From Roseateles sp. SL47 (GTDB taxonomy: Bacteria > Pseudomonadota > Gammaproteobacteria > Burkholderiales > Burkholderiaceae_C), in the NCBI RefSeq assembly GCF_026625885.1, contig NZ_CP113068.1, forward strand, positions 3,844,001-3,908,000: a DNA stretch of 64,000 bases. The letters are read 5' to 3'. Position numbers and translations under genes: made by a program. Numbering within the stretch: the stretch's first letter is position 1; each line of letters opens with the position of its first letter. Of this stretch, positions 43,074 to 51,892 are shown piece by piece. Below the pieces are notes generated by a model that was not told the DNA's origin, did no database searches, and worked only from the letters and a program-made list of their open reading frames with translations.

Positions 43074-44879
43074 ATGCAAATCGGAACCTCGCTCCCCAAG
43101 CGCAAGTTTGACGTCGTCATCGTTGGTGCCGGCGGCTCCGGCATGCGCGCATCCCTGCAGCTGTCGCTGGCCGGCCTGAATGTGGCTGTGCTGTCGAAGG
43201 TGTTCCCGACCCGCTCGCACACGGTCGCCGCTCAGGGCGGCATCGGTGCCAGCCTGGGCAACATGTCCGAAGACAACTGGCACTATCACTTCTATGACAC
43301 GGTGAAGGGCTCGGACTGGCTGGGTGACCAGGACGCCATCGAGTTCATGTGCCGTGAAGCCCCGAAGGTGGTCTACGAGCTGGAACACTTCGGCATGCCC
43401 TTCGACCGCAACCCGGACGGCACGATCTATCAGCGCCCGTTCGGCGGCCATACCGCGAACTACGGCGAAAAGCCGGTGCAACGCGCCTGCGCTGCGGCCG
43501 ACCGTACCGGCCATGCGATGCTGCACACGCTGTATCAGCAGAACGTCAAGGCCCGCACCAACTTCTTCGTGGAGTGGATGGCCCTGGACCTGATCCGCGA
43601 CGCTGAAGGCGACGTGGTGGGGGTGACCGCGCTGGAAATGGAAACCGGCGAGATCCACATCCTGGAAGCCAAGACCGTGCTGCTGGCCACCGGTGGTGCC
43701 GGCCGCATCTTCGCCGCCTCGACCAATGCCTTCATCAACACCGGTGACGGCCTGGGCATGGCGGCCCGTGCGGACATCCCGCTGCAGGACATGGAATTCT
43801 GGCAATTCCACCCGACCGGCGTGGCCGGCGCGGGCGTGCTGCTGACCGAAGGCTGCCGTGGCGAAGGCGCGATTTTGCGCAATGCCAATGGCGAGCGCTT
43901 CATGGAGCGTTATGCCCCGACGCTGAAGGACCTGGCGCCGCGTGACTTCGTCTCGCGCTGCATGGACCAGGAAATCAAGGAAGGTCGCGGCTGCGGTCCG
44001 AACAAGGACTACGTCGTGCTGGACATGACCCACCTGGGCGGCGACACCATCCTGAAGCGCCTGCCGTCGGTGTTCGAGATCGGCCACAACTTCGCCAACG
44101 TGGACATCACCAAGGAGCCGATCCCGGTGGTGCCGACCATTCACTACCAGATGGGTGGCATTCCCACCAACATCCATGGTCAGGTGGTGGTGCCCAAGGG
44201 CGACGACCACAAGAGCGTGGTCAACGGCCTGTATGCAGTCGGTGAATGCTCCTGCGTGTCGGTGCACGGCGCCAACCGCCTGGGCACGAACTCGCTGCTG
44301 GACCTGCTGGTGTTCGGCCGTGCTGCCGGCAACCACATCGTCGATGCGCACAAGAAGGGCGTTTCGCACAAGCCGCTGCCCAAGGACGCCGCCGACAAGA
44401 CCCTGGCTCGCCTGGAACGTCTGGAGTCCAACACCGGTGGCGAATACGCCCAGGACGTTGCCAACGACCTGCGCGCGGCCATGCAGTCGCATGCCGGCGT
44501 GTTCCGCACGCAGGCGCTGCTGGACGAAGGCGTCACCGCCATCGCGGCCATCCGCGAGCGTGTCACGAACATCACCCTGAAGGACAAGTCCAAGGTGTTC
44601 AACACCGCCCGCGTGGAAGCGCTGGAAGTGGACAACCTGATCGAAGCCGCTCAAGCCACCATCGTGTCCGCCGCAGCCCGCAAGGAATGCCGCGGTGCCC
44701 ACACGGTGAATGACTACGAACGCACGGCCGACGACGCGGAATTCCCGCTGGGTCGCAATGACAAGGAATGGATGAAGCACACGCTGTGGCACAGCGCCAG
44801 CAACACCCTGACCTACAAGCCGGTCAACCTTCAGCCGCTGACCGTTGAAAGCGTGCCCCCGAAGGTCCGTACCTTCTGA
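43074..44879 (+). CDS. sdhA: succinate dehydrogenase flavoprotein subunit
   Basis: A 601-residue FAD subunit oxidising succinate to fumarate. GAGGSG (18-23) binds FAD, and His49 in RSHTVAAQGG is the covalent FAD attachment. The substrate region is QFHPTGVAGAGVLLTEGCRG, and HGANRLGTNSLLDLLVFGRA is typical near the FAD cap. The length is the full bacterial SdhA size. It is co-transcribed with sdhCD, sdhB, sdhE and probably gltA. Confidence 0.97.
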   Translation: MQIGTSLPKRKFDVVIVGAGGSGMRASLQLSLAGLNVAVLSKVFPTRSHTVAAQGGIGASLGNMSEDNWHYHFYDTVKGSDWLGDQDAIEFMCREAPKVVYELEHFGMPFDRNPDGTIYQRPFGGHTANYGEKPVQRACAAADRTGHAMLHTLYQQNVKARTNFFVEWMALDLIRDAEGDVVGVTALEMETGEIHILEAKTVLLATGGAGRIFAASTNAFINTGDGLGMAARADIPLQDMEFWQFHPTGVAGAGVLLTEGCRGEGAILRNANGERFMERYAPTLKDLAPRDFVSRCMDQEIKEGRGCGPNKDYVVLDMTHLGGDTILKRLPSVFEIGHNFANVDITKEPIPVVPTIHYQMGGIPTNIHGQVVVPKGDDHKSVVNGLYAVGECSCVSVHGANRLGTNSLLDLLVFGRAAGNHIVDAHKKGVSHKPLPKDAADKTLARLERLESNTGGEYAQDVANDLRAAMQSHAGVFRTQALLDEGVTAIAAIRERVTNITLKDKSKVFNTARVEALEVDNLIEAAQATIVSAAARKECRGAHTVNDYERTADDAEFPLGRNDKEWMKHTLWHSASNTLTYKPVNLQPLTVESVPPKVRTF

Positions 44880-44896
44880 GGACGCAGGAGCCAAAC

Positions 44897-45601
44897 ATGA
44901 TCAAGCGCACCTTCGAGATTTATCGCTACGACCCGGACAAGGACGCCAAGCCCTACATCCAGACCATCGAGCTGGAGCTGGCCGGCAACGAGCGCATGCT
45001 GCTGGACGCCCTGCTGAAGCTCAAGGCCGTGGACCCGACCTTGTCGTTCCGCCGTTCCTGCCGTGAAGGCGTGTGCGGTTCGGATGCCATGAACATCAAC
45101 GGCAAGAACGGTCTGGCCTGCCTGACCAACCTGCGTTCGCTGCCGGATGTCATCAAGCTCAAGCCGCTGCCCGGCCTGCCGGTGGTTCGCGATCTGATCG
45201 TGGACATGACGCAGTTCTTCAAGCAGTACCACTCGATCAAGCCGTTCCTGCTGAACGAGTCGCGTCCGCCCGAGAAGGAGCGTTTGCAGTCGCCGGAAGA
45301 GCGTGATGAGCTCAACGGCCTGTATGAGTGCATTCTGTGCGCGAGCTGCTCGACCAGCTGCCCCAGCTTCTGGTGGAACCCCGACAAGTTCGTGGGTCCT
45401 GCCGGGCTGTTGCAAGCCTACCGCTTCATTGCGGACAGCCGCGACGAAGGCACGGCCGAGCGCCTCGACAACCTCGAGGACCCGTACCGCCTGTTCCGCT
45501 GCCACACCATCATGAACTGCGTCGATGTCTGCCCGAAGGGTCTGAACCCCACCAAGGCCATCGGCAAGATCAAGGAACTGATGGTGCGACGCGCCGTTTG
45601 A
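44897..45601 (+). CDS. sdhB: succinate dehydrogenase iron-sulfur subunit
   Basis: A 234-residue subunit with three Fe-S clusters that passes electrons from SdhA to the quinone site. The [2Fe-2S] ligands are in SCREGVCGSDAMNINGKNGL and the Cys that follows. The [4Fe-4S]/[3Fe-4S] ligands are in ECILCASCSTSCPSFWWNPD and CHTIMNCVDVCPKGLNPTKA. It begins 17 bases after sdhA, with AGGAG before the ATG. Confidence 0.97.
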   Translation: MIKRTFEIYRYDPDKDAKPYIQTIELELAGNERMLLDALLKLKAVDPTLSFRRSCREGVCGSDAMNINGKNGLACLTNLRSLPDVIKLKPLPGLPVVRDLIVDMTQFFKQYHSIKPFLLNESRPPEKERLQSPEERDELNGLYECILCASCSTSCPSFWWNPDKFVGPAGLLQAYRFIADSRDEGTAERLDNLEDPYRLFRCHTIMNCVDVCPKGLNPTKAIGKIKELMVRRAV

Positions 45602-45621
45602 GGTCGCACCCGGAGCCAGCC

Positions 45622-45900
45622 ATGACTGTCGATACCAACACCCTCATCAACGAGAGGGATCTCTCTAAGCTCAAGTGGCGCTGCCGGCGCGGCTTGCTGG
45701 AGAATGACCTCTTCATTGAGCGGTTCTTCCGTCGACATGAAAGCCAGCTGACCGAGTTCCATGCGGAAGGCCTCAGGCAACTGATGGACCTTTCCGACAA
45801 CGACCTGCTGGATCTGATGCTGGCCCGCAAAGAGCCTGCCGACGATCTGGCACGGCCGGATGTGCAGGCGGTGCTGGCCATGCTCCGGACCCCGCAGTAA
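45622..45900 (+). CDS. sdhE: SdhE-type FAD assembly factor (DUF339)
   Basis: A 92-residue protein that helps covalent flavin insertion into SdhA. The signature KWRCRRGLLENDLFIERFF carries the RGLLEND version of the family RGxxE motif. It starts 20 bases after sdhB, the normal place for sdhE in Burkholderiales, and 36 bases before gltA. Confidence 0.92.
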   Translation: MTVDTNTLINERDLSKLKWRCRRGLLENDLFIERFFRRHESQLTEFHAEGLRQLMDLSDNDLLDLMLARKEPADDLARPDVQAVLAMLRTPQ

Positions 45901-45936
45901 GAGACAAGAACCCCACAGAAGTCATAAGGAATGCCC

Positions 45937-47247
45937 ATGACCCCCTCAGACGTCAAAGCCACACTGTCGTTCTCGGACGGCAGCCCGCAGATGGACCTGC
46001 CGCTGTACAAGGGCACGATCGGCCCGGATGTGATCGACATCCGCAAGCTGTATGCGCAGACGGGCAAGTTCACTTATGACCCCGGCTTCCTGTCGACGGC
46101 GTCCTGCAACTCGACCATCACCTACATCGATGGCGACAAGGGTGAGCTGCTGTATCGCGGCTACCCGATCGAGCAGCTGGCCGTGAACTGCGACTATCTG
46201 GAAACCTGCTACCTGTTGCTGTACGGGGAACTGCCCACGCCGTCGCAAAAGGAAGAGTTCGTCAATCGCGTGACCCATCACACGATGGTCAACGAGCAGA
46301 TGCAGTTCTTCCTGCGTGGCTTCCGCCGTGACGCCCACCCGATGGCCGTCATGACGGGCCTGGTGGGCGCGCTGTCGGCGTTCTATCACGACAGCACCGA
46401 CATCAATAACCCCGAGCACCGTGAAATCGCGGCGATCCGCCTGATCGCCAAGATGCCGACGCTGGTGGCCATGGCCTACAAGTACACCATCGGCCAACCC
46501 TACATCTATCCGAAGAACGACCTGTCCTACGCGGGCAACTTCATGCGGATGATGTTTGCCACGCCCTGCGAAGAGTACAAGCCCAATGACGTGCTGGTGC
46601 GCGCCATGGACCGCATCTTCACGCTGCATGCCGACCACGAGCAGAACGCTTCGACGTCGACCGTGCGTCTGTGCGGTTCGTCCGGCACCAACCCGTTTGC
46701 CGCCATCGCCGCTGGCGTGGCCTGCCTGTGGGGCCCGGCCCACGGCGGTGCGAACGAGGCAGCACTGAACATGCTGCACGACATCCAGAAGCAGGGTGGC
46801 GTGGCCAAGATCGGCGAGTTCATCAAGCAGGTGAAGGACAAGAACAGCGGCGTCAAGCTGATGGGCTTCGGTCACCGTGTCTACAAGAACTACGACCCGC
46901 GCGCCAAGCTGATGCGCGAAACCTGCCACGAAGTGCTGAGCGAACTGGGTCTGGAAAACGATCCGCTGTTCAAGCTGGCCATGGAACTGGAAAAGATCGC
47001 GCTGGAAGACGAGTACTTCGTCGCCCGCAAGCTCTACCCGAACGTGGACTTCTACTCCGGCATCGTCCAGCGCGCCATTGGCATCCCGGTGCCGCTGTTC
47101 ACCGCGATCTTCGCCCTGGCCCGTACGGTCGGCTGGATTGCCCAGCTGAACGAAATGATCGGCGACCCGGAATACAAGATCGGCCGTCCGCGTCAGCTGT
47201 TCGTTGGTGCCACCCCGCGCAACGTCAAGCCGATTGCCCAGCGCTGA
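45937..47247 (+). CDS. gltA: citrate synthase (type II)
   Basis: A 436-residue enzyme condensing acetyl-CoA and oxaloacetate. [40 protein letters not shown] (catalytic His), [16 protein letters not shown] and [15 protein letters not shown] are hallmarks of hexameric bacterial citrate synthase. ATG 45937 is preferred over 45931 because AAGGA is then eight bases away instead of adjacent. It closes the citrate-cycle operon before a strong terminator. Confidence 0.96.
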   Translation: MTPSDVKATLSFSDGSPQMDLPLYKGTIGPDVIDIRKLYAQTGKFTYDPGFLSTASCNSTITYIDGDKGELLYRGYPIEQLAVNCDYLETCYLLLYGELPTPSQKEEFVNRVTHHTMVNEQMQFFLRGFRRDAHPMAVMTGLVGALSAFYHDSTDINNPEHREIAAIRLIAKMPTLVAMAYKYTIGQPYIYPKNDLSYAGNFMRMMFATPCEEYKPNDVLVRAMDRIFTLHADHEQNASTSTVRLCGSSGTNPFAAIAAGVACLWGPAHGGANEAALNMLHDIQKQGGVAKIGEFIKQVKDKNSGVKLMGFGHRVYKNYDPRAKLMRETCHEVLSELGLENDPLFKLAMELEKIALEDEYFVARKLYPNVDFYSGIVQRAIGIPVPLFTAIFALARTVGWIAQLNEMIGDPEYKIGRPRQLFVGATPRNVKPIAQR

Positions 47248-47287
47248 TCTGCGCCGCCGTTGATGCCGCACCAGCGGCCCGGCCAAC

Positions 47288-47319
47288 AACCCCTGAGCTC
47301 CGGCCCAGGGGTTTTTTTT
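47288..47319 (+). terminator. terminator of the sdh-gltA operon
   Basis: AACCCCTG (47288-47295) pairs with CAGGGGTT (47306-47313) and eight T follow. It is 40 bases past the gltA stop. Confidence 0.88.
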
Positions 47320-47347
47320 CGCGTTCATGCGCTATGCTTCGCATCCT

Positions 47348-47361
47348 TGCAAACGTTTGCA
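47348..47361. promoter_or_regulatory. LacI-family operator
   Basis: TGCAAACGTTTGCA is a perfect 14-bp palindrome with the central CG typical of LacI/GalR operators. It lies 82 bases upstream of the lacI-type gene that starts the salvage operon. Confidence 0.78.
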
Positions 47362-47442
47362 GCCATGACGAGCGGCGGTAAGGCGCTCATCGTGTGCAAT
47401 CCAGGATCCCATCACCCGATTTGAAGAAGGCCAAAAGCAGGA

Positions 47443-48459
47443 ATGAGCACCATCAAGGATGTGGCCGCGCTGGCGGGGGTGTCCTTCACCACGGTGTCCC
47501 ATGTGCTGAACAACACCCGACCGGTCAGTGCCCAGGCGCGGGCCCGGGTGCTGGCAGCGGTGGACGAGATCGGCTACCTGCCCAGCGCGGTGGCGCGTTC
47601 GCTGAGGCGCAGTGAAACCAAGATCGTCGGCGTGCTGGTGCCCAATGTGCGCAACCCGTTTTTTGCCGAGCTGGTGGTGGGGGTGGAGGAATGGTGCCGT
47701 CAGGCCGGCTACTCCGTCTTCCTCTGCAATTCGGACAATGATCCCAAGCACCAGCAGTCGTATCTGCGCACCCTGCTGGAAAAGCGCATTGATGGGCTGC
47801 TGCTGAGTTCTGCGGGCGATGCCGACGCGCTGGCCACCACCTTCCGCCATGCGAGCGTGCCGGTGGTGACCGTCGACCGTCTGGTGCCCGGTGCCCGTGC
47901 CGACCGGGTCAGCGTCAACAATCAGGTGGGCGCCACAGCCGCAGTGCGGCATCTGCTGGACTTGGGCCATCGGCGCATCGGCTGTGTCAGTGGTCCGGCG
48001 GAATTCGAGGTCACGCAGGAGCGTGTGGCCGGCTGGCGTGGAGCGTTGCACGCCTATGGCATTGAAGCCGGGCCCGACTGGCTGATTGAAAGCGACTTCA
48101 GCACGGCGGGCGGTTATGAGGCGGTCAAGGCGCTGCTGACCCGGCAGCCGGACCTCACGGCGGTCTTCACCAGCAATGACCTGATGGCCATGGGCGCCTT
48201 GCGTGCTGCGGCCGAACTCGGACGGGCCGTTCCTCGCCAGCTCAGTGTGGTCGGCTTCGACGGCATCGAGCTTGGCAGCTACATCTATCCCGCGATCACC
48301 AGCGTGGGATGCTCGATCCGCGATCTCGGCCGGGAGGCCGGCCGCGCACTGATCGAGCGCATCGAGAATCCGCAGGCGCCGTTCAAGGACCTGCAGCTCA
48401 CCCCGCAACTGGTGCTGCGCGAGAGCACATCCGCGCCTTTGTCTTCGGAGCAAGCATGA
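47443..48459 (+). CDS. LacI-family transcriptional repressor of nucleoside/ribose use
   Basis: A 338-residue regulator. The LacI helix-turn-helix is at the N-terminus (IKDVAALAGVSFTTVSHVLN), followed by the periplasmic-binding-protein fold with VLVPNVRNPFFAELV and SVVGFDGIELGSYIYPAIT. Together with ribokinase immediately downstream it resembles RbsR, but the operon also encodes nucleoside hydrolase and a deaminase. It probably controls nucleoside salvage, with ribose or a nucleoside as inducer. It overlaps rbsK by four bases. Confidence 0.9.
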   Translation: MSTIKDVAALAGVSFTTVSHVLNNTRPVSAQARARVLAAVDEIGYLPSAVARSLRRSETKIVGVLVPNVRNPFFAELVVGVEEWCRQAGYSVFLCNSDNDPKHQQSYLRTLLEKRIDGLLLSSAGDADALATTFRHASVPVVTVDRLVPGARADRVSVNNQVGATAAVRHLLDLGHRRIGCVSGPAEFEVTQERVAGWRGALHAYGIEAGPDWLIESDFSTAGGYEAVKALLTRQPDLTAVFTSNDLMAMGALRAAAELGRAVPRQLSVVGFDGIELGSYIYPAITSVGCSIRDLGREAGRALIERIENPQAPFKDLQLTPQLVLRESTSAPLSSEQA

Positions 48460-49427
48460 ATCTGGAAAAGGCTGCAGCCACCGTGGTGGTGGTTGGCAGC
48501 GTGAACATGGACCTGGTGGCCCACGCCAAGCGTCTGCCGGTCCCTGGAGAGACGCTCATCGGCGACGCCTTTGCCGGCACGCCGGGCGGGAAGGGCGGGA
48601 ATCAGGCGGTGGCAGCCGCGCGTCTGGGGGCCGATGTGGCGCTGGTGGGCCGGATCGGCCTGCGCCAGCATGGGCATGAGCTGCTGGCGGCACTGGAGCA
48701 GGAGCATGTGTCCACCGATGCCATCTGTTGCGATGAACAGACCTGGCCCGGAGTGGCGGTGATCATGGTGGCGCAGGACGGTGGTGAAAACGCCATCGTG
48801 GTGGTGCCCGGCAGCAATGCTGACCTGACCCCGGAGGATGTCGAGGCCGCCCGCAAGCCCTTGCAGGCGGCCCGTGTAGTGGTGGCGCAGCTGGAAGTTC
48901 CGCTGCCGGCCATCCAGCGTGCGTTTGAACTGGCCCGTGAGGCCGGCGTCACGACCGTGCTGAATGCAGCGCCGGCCCAGACCTTGCCGGCCGCGCTGCT
49001 CGGGCTGACCGACTGGCTGGTGGTCAACGAGACCGAAGCCGCGCAGTTGTGTGGCCAGGCCCTCCACGCTGCCAGAGTGCCCGATGAGCTGTCCCTGGCC
49101 CGCGAATCGGCGCGCCACCTGCGGATGCTGGGCCCTCGGCAGATCCTGGTCACGTTGGGCGGGCAGGGCGCCTGGCTGCTCAGCGACGACCATCCGGACG
49201 GCCATCACCTGCACGCCACCCGCGTTGCCGCCATTGACACCGTGGGGGCCGGCGACACGCTGGTGGGTGGCCTTGCCGTCGGCCTGGCTGAAGGCCTGGA
49301 TGCGCTGCAAGCGGCGTCCCTGGGCCAGGCGGCCGCAGCGCTGGCCGTCAGCCGTTCCGGCGTGCAACAGGCCATGCCCTACCGTTCCGAGCTGCCGGCC
49401 CTGGCCAGCAGCATGTCTCCCGCCTGA
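48456..49427 (+). CDS. rbsK: ribokinase
   Basis: A 323-residue PfkB-family kinase that phosphorylates ribose released from nucleosides. GSVNMDLVAHAKRLPVPGET and the GGKGGNQAVAAARLGA signature mark ribokinase specifically, and the ATP/anion-hole motif DTVGAGDTLVGGLAVGLAEG holds the catalytic Asp. ATG 48456 overlaps the repressor stop, with GGAG before it, so translation is coupled. Confidence 0.92.
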   Translation: MNLEKAAATVVVVGSVNMDLVAHAKRLPVPGETLIGDAFAGTPGGKGGNQAVAAARLGADVALVGRIGLRQHGHELLAALEQEHVSTDAICCDEQTWPGVAVIMVAQDGGENAIVVVPGSNADLTPEDVEAARKPLQAARVVVAQLEVPLPAIQRAFELAREAGVTTVLNAAPAQTLPAALLGLTDWLVVNETEAAQLCGQALHAARVPDELSLARESARHLRMLGPRQILVTLGGQGAWLLSDDHPDGHHLHATRVAAIDTVGAGDTLVGGLAVGLAEGLDALQAASLGQAAAALAVSRSGVQQAMPYRSELPALASSMSPA

Positions 49428-49445
49428 CCTGGAAGCCGTATCCCC

Positions 49446-50411
49446 ATGGACAGTCTCAAGATTCCCGTCATTTATGACACCGATCCCGGCATTGACGACG
49501 CCCTGGCGCTCGCCCTGCTGGCCGCCCATCCGCGTTTTGACCTGAAGGCCATCACGGCGGTTCATGGGAACGCGTCGGTGGACATCACCGCCCACAATGC
49601 CCGCAGCCTGGCCGCGCTGTTCAAGCTGGACATCCCCGTGGCCACCGGCGCCGCCGGCCCGCTGCTGGACAGCCGCCGTCGCGAAGGCGCATTGCATGTG
49701 CACGGTGACGACGCGCTGGGCGGCATCGCCCACCAATTGCCGCAGTCCACCCGCCCGGCGGACCCGCGGCCCGCCCACCAGCTGATCTGCGACCTGGTGA
49801 ATGAACACCCCGGTGAACTGACGCTGGTGGCGGTGGGGCCTTTCACCAACCTGGCGCTGGCCCTGAAGCAGGACCCCAGCATCGCGACCAAGGTCAAGCA
49901 GGTGGTGGTGATGGGCGGCGCCTTTGGCCTGAAGGGCCACAGCGGCAACGTCTCGCCGGTGGCGGAAGCCAACATCATGGCCGACCCCGAAGCGGCCGAC
50001 CAGGTGCTGACGGCCGCCTGGCCGGTCATCGTGGTGGGGCTGGATGTCACCCAGGAAGTCATCATGCGCGAGGCCGACCTGGCCCGCCTGCGGGGACGCG
50101 GTGACGGTGCCGGTGAACTGCTCTGGCAGGCCACCCGGCACTACCAGAAGTTCTACGATGCCCGCGACCACATCGGCGGCATCTATGCTCACGATGCCAG
50201 CGCCGCCGCCGTGCTGCTGGTGCCGGAGGCCTTCACCCTGCGCAGCGGCCCGGTGCGGGTGGCGCTGGAAGGCATTGCCACCGGCCAGACCATCCAGGAC
50301 TGGCGCCAGGAACAATCGCAGCGCACGGCCTGGTCGGGCCATCCGGCGCAACAGGTCTGTGTGGCGGTGGATGCGCCCCGGGTCCTGGCCCTGTTTGACG
50401 AGATTTTCTGA
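49446..50411 (+). CDS. inosine-uridine-preferring nucleoside hydrolase
   Basis: A 321-residue hydrolase that splits ribonucleosides into base and ribose. The calcium-binding signature DTDPGIDDALALALLAAHP (Asp11, Asp13, Asp17, Asp18) opens the protein, and VAVGPFTNLALAL, VVMGGAFGLKGHSGNVSP and AEANIMADPEAAD complete the family pattern. No signal peptide is seen, so it works in the cytosol. Ribose then goes to ribokinase upstream and the purine base to downstream enzymes. Confidence 0.92.
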   Translation: MDSLKIPVIYDTDPGIDDALALALLAAHPRFDLKAITAVHGNASVDITAHNARSLAALFKLDIPVATGAAGPLLDSRRREGALHVHGDDALGGIAHQLPQSTRPADPRPAHQLICDLVNEHPGELTLVAVGPFTNLALALKQDPSIATKVKQVVVMGGAFGLKGHSGNVSPVAEANIMADPEAADQVLTAAWPVIVVGLDVTQEVIMREADLARLRGRGDGAGELLWQATRHYQKFYDARDHIGGIYAHDASAAAVLLVPEAFTLRSGPVRVALEGIATGQTIQDWRQEQSQRTAWSGHPAQQVCVAVDAPRVLALFDEIF

Positions 50412-50422
50412 GGAGATTCCCC

Positions 50423-51754
50423 ATGACTGCCCAAGCCCCCCAAGCCGTGAAGCTGTTGCTGCCCCGCTGGCTGATCACCATGACGCCGGGCAGCCCGGTG
50501 CTGGAACAGCATGCGCTGGCCGTGGAGGGCGACCGCATCGCCGCCGTGCTGCCGCGTGAGGAAGCGCTGCAGCGGTATGCGCAGGCGGAACGGGTGGAAC
50601 TGCCGCACCATGTGCTGATTCCCGGCCTGATCAATGCACACACCCATTCGGCCATGTCGCTGCTGCGTGGCGTGGCGGATGACCTGGCACTGATGGACTG
50701 GCTGAACAACCACATCTGGCCGCTGGAGCGGCAGTGGGTGAGCGAGGACTGGGTCTACCAGGGCTCGCTGCTGTCGGCAGCGGAAGCCATCCGCGGCGGG
50801 GTGACCTACCTCAACGACATGTATTTCTTCCCCACCGCCATGGCTCGTGCGGCAGTGGACAGCGGCCTGCGTGCCGGCGTGTCGATCAACGTGATCGACT
50901 TCCCGACCGGCTATGCCGCCAATGCGCAGGACTACATTCAGAAGGGCCTGGCGGCCTATGAACAGTTCAAGGGGGAATCGCTGCTGGACTGGACCAGCGC
51001 CCCGCATGCACCTTACACCGTCTCCGACGAGACCTTCACCCAACTGCGCGAGCTGGCGGAGAAGTACGACCTGCAGGTGCACTGCCACATCCACGAGACG
51101 CAGGATGAGATCGACGGCAGCGTCAAACAATACGGCGTGCGTCCGCTGGAGCGCCTGGACAAGCTGGGCCTGCTGAATGAACGCATGATTGCCGTTCACA
51201 TGGTCCACCTGTCGCCGCAGGAGATTGAGTTGATTGCCCGCAAGGGCGTGCACCTGGTGCACAACCCCAGCTCCAACCTCAAGCTGGCGTCCGGCATTGC
51301 GCCGGTCAAGGCACTGGAGGCGGCGGGTGTCAACACCGTGCTGGGCACGGACGGCGCCGCGTCCAACAACCGGCAGGACATGTTCACCGAAATCCGCGCC
51401 GCCGCGCTGCTGGCCAAGGGTTCCACCGGCGACCCGCTGACCGTTTCCGCCCGCACCGCGCTGGAAATGGCCACCGTGCGTGCCGCCAAGGCCATGGGCC
51501 GTGCCCATGACCTGGGCACGCTGGAGCCGGGCAAGCAGGCCGACGTGGTGGCCGTGTCGCTGGAGGCACTGGAATGTCAGCCGGTCTATCATGCCGATGC
51601 CCAGCTGGCCTATGTGGCGGGGCGTGAACATGTCACGGATGTCTGGGTGGCCGGTCGGCAGTTGTTGAAAAATCGCACAAATACATCGATTGACACCGGG
51701 GCTCTTATGGGACGAGTGCAGGACATCGTGGCTAAGATGCGGGCGGGGCGTTAA
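50423..51754 (+). CDS. TRZ/ATZ-family amidohydrolase (MTA/SAH or purine deaminase type)
   Basis: A 443-residue metal-dependent deaminase. The metal site is visible as His73 and His75 (INAHTHSAMSLLRG), His in HCHIHETQDE, His in HNPSSNLKLASG and Asp in LGTDGAASNNRQDM. This is the layout of 5'-methylthioadenosine/S-adenosylhomocysteine deaminase and related TRZ/ATZ proteins. In this operon a purine-ring deamination role is likely, but the exact substrate is not decided by sequence. It starts 11 bases after the hydrolase. Confidence 0.88.
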   Translation: MTAQAPQAVKLLLPRWLITMTPGSPVLEQHALAVEGDRIAAVLPREEALQRYAQAERVELPHHVLIPGLINAHTHSAMSLLRGVADDLALMDWLNNHIWPLERQWVSEDWVYQGSLLSAAEAIRGGVTYLNDMYFFPTAMARAAVDSGLRAGVSINVIDFPTGYAANAQDYIQKGLAAYEQFKGESLLDWTSAPHAPYTVSDETFTQLRELAEKYDLQVHCHIHETQDEIDGSVKQYGVRPLERLDKLGLLNERMIAVHMVHLSPQEIELIARKGVHLVHNPSSNLKLASGIAPVKALEAAGVNTVLGTDGAASNNRQDMFTEIRAAALLAKGSTGDPLTVSARTALEMATVRAAKAMGRAHDLGTLEPGKQADVVAVSLEALECQPVYHADAQLAYVAGREHVTDVWVAGRQLLKNRTNTSIDTGALMGRVQDIVAKMRAGR

Positions 51755-51755
51755 C

Positions 51756-51771
51756 CCCCTCGTTTGAGGGG
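51756..51771. other. small hairpin after the salvage operon
   Basis: CCCCTC-GTTT-GAGGGG is a perfect six-base stem right after the deaminase stop. No T-run follows, so it may help RNA stability or Rho-dependent ending rather than intrinsic termination. Confidence 0.45.
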
Positions 51772-51892
51772 AGGGTTGGCGCCAGGCGTCGACCCGGGAT
51801 CAGCTGTCCACAAGGCGGATGACGGTCGGCATTTGGGGACAGACGCCGGCGAGGTGGCTACACATGCCCGCCCGTCGGCAGGAATCATCAGA

